From Lachnospiraceae bacterium AB2028 (lineage in GTDB: Bacteria > Bacillota > Clostridia > Lachnospirales > Lachnospiraceae): a stretch of DNA of 64,000 bases. Where the stretch lies: the NCBI GenBank assembly GCA_000621425.1, contig JHYJ01000003.1, forward strand, positions 374,486 to 438,485, read 5' to 3'. The notes beneath the pieces are model-generated. The model was not told the DNA's origin and did not search any database. It saw nothing but the letters and a program-made list of their open reading frames with translations. Shown in pieces: positions 62,998 to 64,000 of this stretch. Numbering within the stretch: the stretch's first letter is position 1; each line of letters begins with the position of its first letter. The position numbers were made by a program, and so were the translations under genes.

Positions 62998-63462
62998 CTA
63001 TGCGTTGGCCTCGGCACGGGCTGCCCTGTACGCGCGGCGGCTCTCGGCCCATGCGCGGGCGATGTCGCCCACGTACATCCTGGCACGGTTGTCGTACTCG
63101 TAGATGCCTCTGCCGTCCTCCCCGGTGCCGATGTACCTGCTGACGGACACTGTCCTGATGCTCCCCGCGCTGCCGAGCACGATGCGCCTCATTCCGGGGA
63201 TTATGGTCCCGTTGGGTCTTGTCGCGGGGAAGACCTGCTCCGGGCACACGGGGATTTTGCAGATGCCGGGGAGCGACACGGAGAAGAACTTCCTGCCGTC
63301 AGCCCTTGTCCTCTCGCTGATGAGCTTGTCGCTCACGAAGTTGATAGAGACTGTGTCTGCTGCTGCGTTTGTGAATGTTGTGCTTGCCATAGTTTTTACC
63401 TCCTTGTGGCTGCTGCTTGGGTTGGTTGAAAATGTTGATGCTGGAAAGATGGTCTCGGACAT
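62998..63462 (-). CDS. Cassette protein, copy 3 (unrecognised family)
   Basis: 154 residues from the ATG at 63462 (CAGGAGGAAAAATC upstream). It shares with copy 1 the N-terminal STNPSSSHKEVKTM segment, in which the codons for KEV form AAGGAGGT and act as a ribosome-binding site for an internal ATG at 63390 (MASTTFTNAAADTVSINFVSD...). Core SVSLPGICKIPVCPEQVFPA, TIIPGMRRIVLGSAGSIR and C-terminal ARAWAESRRAYRAARAEANA nearly equal copy 1. Likely a recent duplicate. Function unknown. Confidence 0.75.
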   Translation of the reverse strand: MSETIFPASTFSTNPSSSHKEVKTMASTTFTNAAADTVSINFVSDKLISERTRADGRKFFSVSLPGICKIPVCPEQVFPATRPNGTIIPGMRRIVLGSAGSIRTVSVSRYIGTGEDGRGIYEYDNRARMYVGDIARAWAESRRAYRAARAEANA

Positions 63463-63610
63463 GATTTTTCCTCCTGTTTTATTGGATGCTGTGTGGCTAG
63501 CTGCCATGTTTGTGTGTCTTTGGGGACCTTTGTCTCCCTTAATGCTTTTACAGGATTTTTGACGACGTAGTCGTTCAAATCCCATCGACTTCTTTTTGCT
63601 GCACTCCCCC
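63463..63610 (-). repeat. Conserved leader of cassette protein 3
   Basis: Upstream of the start: GCTAGCCACACAGCATCCAA segment shared with copy 2, the GGGGA/TCTCC hairpin TGGGGACCTTTGTCTCCC (63521-63538) shared with copy 1, and TTTTTGACGACGTAGTCGTT-CAAATCCC with an ACGACGTAGTCGT palindrome. It therefore combines features of both other leaders. Confidence 0.7.
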
Positions 63611-63628
63611 ATTTATAGCCCCGAAGGG

Positions 63629-63647
63629 CCTGCCCCTACGGGGCAGG
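63629..63647. repeat. Cassette palindrome, copy 3
   Basis: CCTGCCCCTACGGGGCAGG, preceded by AGCCCCGAAGGG and followed by GAGTATG. After this the similarity to other cassettes stops, because the IS110 element begins. Confidence 0.95.
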
Positions 63648-63826
63648 GAGTATGTTGAAAGACTAACTATTAGAAGTCAAGTCTGAAACTTAAGATTTAG
63701 ATCAAAACGCAGAAATGCGATTTGCATAGTGGCTGGAACTTATTTCCAGCAATCAGTTCCTTGAAAATTGCATGACAAACAGAGCATCCGATTGGGTGCT
63801 CAAACAGAAAAGGTATATCTGATTGA
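63648..63826. mobile_element. Non-coding 3' flank of an IS110-family element
   Basis: 179 bp between the last palindrome and the transposase stop codon. It has no similarity to the other cassettes. IS110-family elements carry a non-coding end that encodes the bridge RNA in some subgroups; short inverted repeats such as GCTGGAACTTATTTCCAGC (63731-63749) and GAGCATCCGATTGGGTGCTC (63782-63801) could belong to one. The exact IS boundary is not visible. Confidence 0.45.
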
Positions 63827-64000
63827 TTAGCTCGGAGAGTAAGCTTGTCCGGTTAGTTCCATCCTATAGATGGTTCGGATTAGCTTTTTTGCCGCATGTG
63901 ATATGGCTACATTGTAGTGTTTTCCTTCGGATATCTTTCTTCCGAGATAGATGCCGAAGGATTCATCCCATTTGCAGACGAACTTTGTGGCATTGAAAAG
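63827..64000 (-). mobile_element. IS110-family transposase, C-terminal part
   Basis: Minus-strand frame open from the window edge to a stop at 63827, 57 residues: LFNATKFVCKWDESFGIYLG, RKISEGKHYNVAISHAAKKL, IRTIYRMELTGQAYSPS. This is the C-terminal end of the IS110/IS116/IS902 (DEDD recombinase) transposase family, with the conserved K-x-x-E/Y-G-K-x-x-x-x-A-x-x-A/x-x-K-L-x-R pattern. The N-terminal catalytic half lies beyond the window. Confidence 0.82.

Noticed and set aside
59389..63562. Long plus-strand ORFs opposite the cassette proteins
   Set aside because: High GC leaves open antisense frames. They lack ribosome-binding sites, and the minus-strand frames have paralogue conservation and strong sites.
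59217..63660. CRISPR array
   Set aside because: The repeated palindromes are about 950 bp apart and separated by genes, not 30-40 bp spacers. No Cas gene is present.
59217..63660. Classical integron attC sites
   Set aside because: The palindromes are only 19 bp, no GTTRRRY/RYYYAAC core sites were found at matching positions, genes run on the opposite strand to the tiny ORFs, and no IntI is in view.

Overview
The window looks like the chromosomal replication-origin region of a low-to-mid GC Firmicute of the Lachnospiraceae, most like Butyrivibrio or Pseudobutyrivibrio. That is inferred from the gene order rpmH-rnpA-yidD-yidC-jag-mnmE on one side of an AT-rich DnaA-box region and dnaA-dnaN-S4-recF-gyrB-gyrA on the other, the six-subunit Ech-type [NiFe]-hydrogenase operon, protein style and codon use. 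No tRNA or rRNA gene was seen.

Layout. 1-8.2 kb: accessory small genes (five GNAT acetyltransferases, a zinc-ribbon membrane protein, a SAP-domain protein, one frameshifted gene), three exact parS sites (TGTTTCACGTGAAACA) and a ParA/Soj gene. 8.3-13.5 kb (minus): thioesterase, mnmE, jag, yidC, yidD, rnpA, rpmH. 13.5-16 kb: oriC around dnaA. 16-23.3 kb: dnaN, S4 protein, recF, gyrB, gyrA. 23.4-28.9 kb: a long RNA hairpin and the echABCDEF operon. 29-33.2 kb: two overlapping DUF262 (GmrSD-like) genes, a likely anti-phage restriction pair. 33.2-38.1 kb: Na/Pi cotransporter, membrane proteins, a DUF6765-type protein, a DUF4867-type protein.

38.2-59.2 kb is an unusual accessory island: MoxR-type ATPase, VWA protein, divergent WYL regulator, SF2 helicase, unknown protein, SpoVK/CbbX-like AAA ATPase, M28-like metallopeptidase, unknown protein, ClpP, a soluble VirD4/TraG-like ATPase, a ClpA/ClpC-like double AAA unfoldase carrying an IGF ClpP-docking tripeptide, an unknown protein and a RecQ-like helicase. 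Long, hairpin-rich untranslated segments precede many of its genes, including a consensus promoter driving a roughly 95-nt terminated RNA. I infer a self-contained proteolysis plus DNA-handling system, possibly defensive. No relaxase or conjugation pore is present.

59.2-63.65 kb is a GC-rich series of repeated cassettes. Each has a GC palindrome, a tiny ORF with a strong Shine-Dalgarno site on the plus strand, hairpins, and on the minus strand one member of an unrecognised protein family (three paralogues) with a conserved leader. Two consecutive complete units are about 940 and 965 bp. The cassettes interrupt or adjoin broken genes (a truncated HATPase gene next to an HNH nuclease, a DUF234 ATPase fragment). 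The window ends in the 3' part of an IS110-family transposase that seems to have landed in the next cassette.
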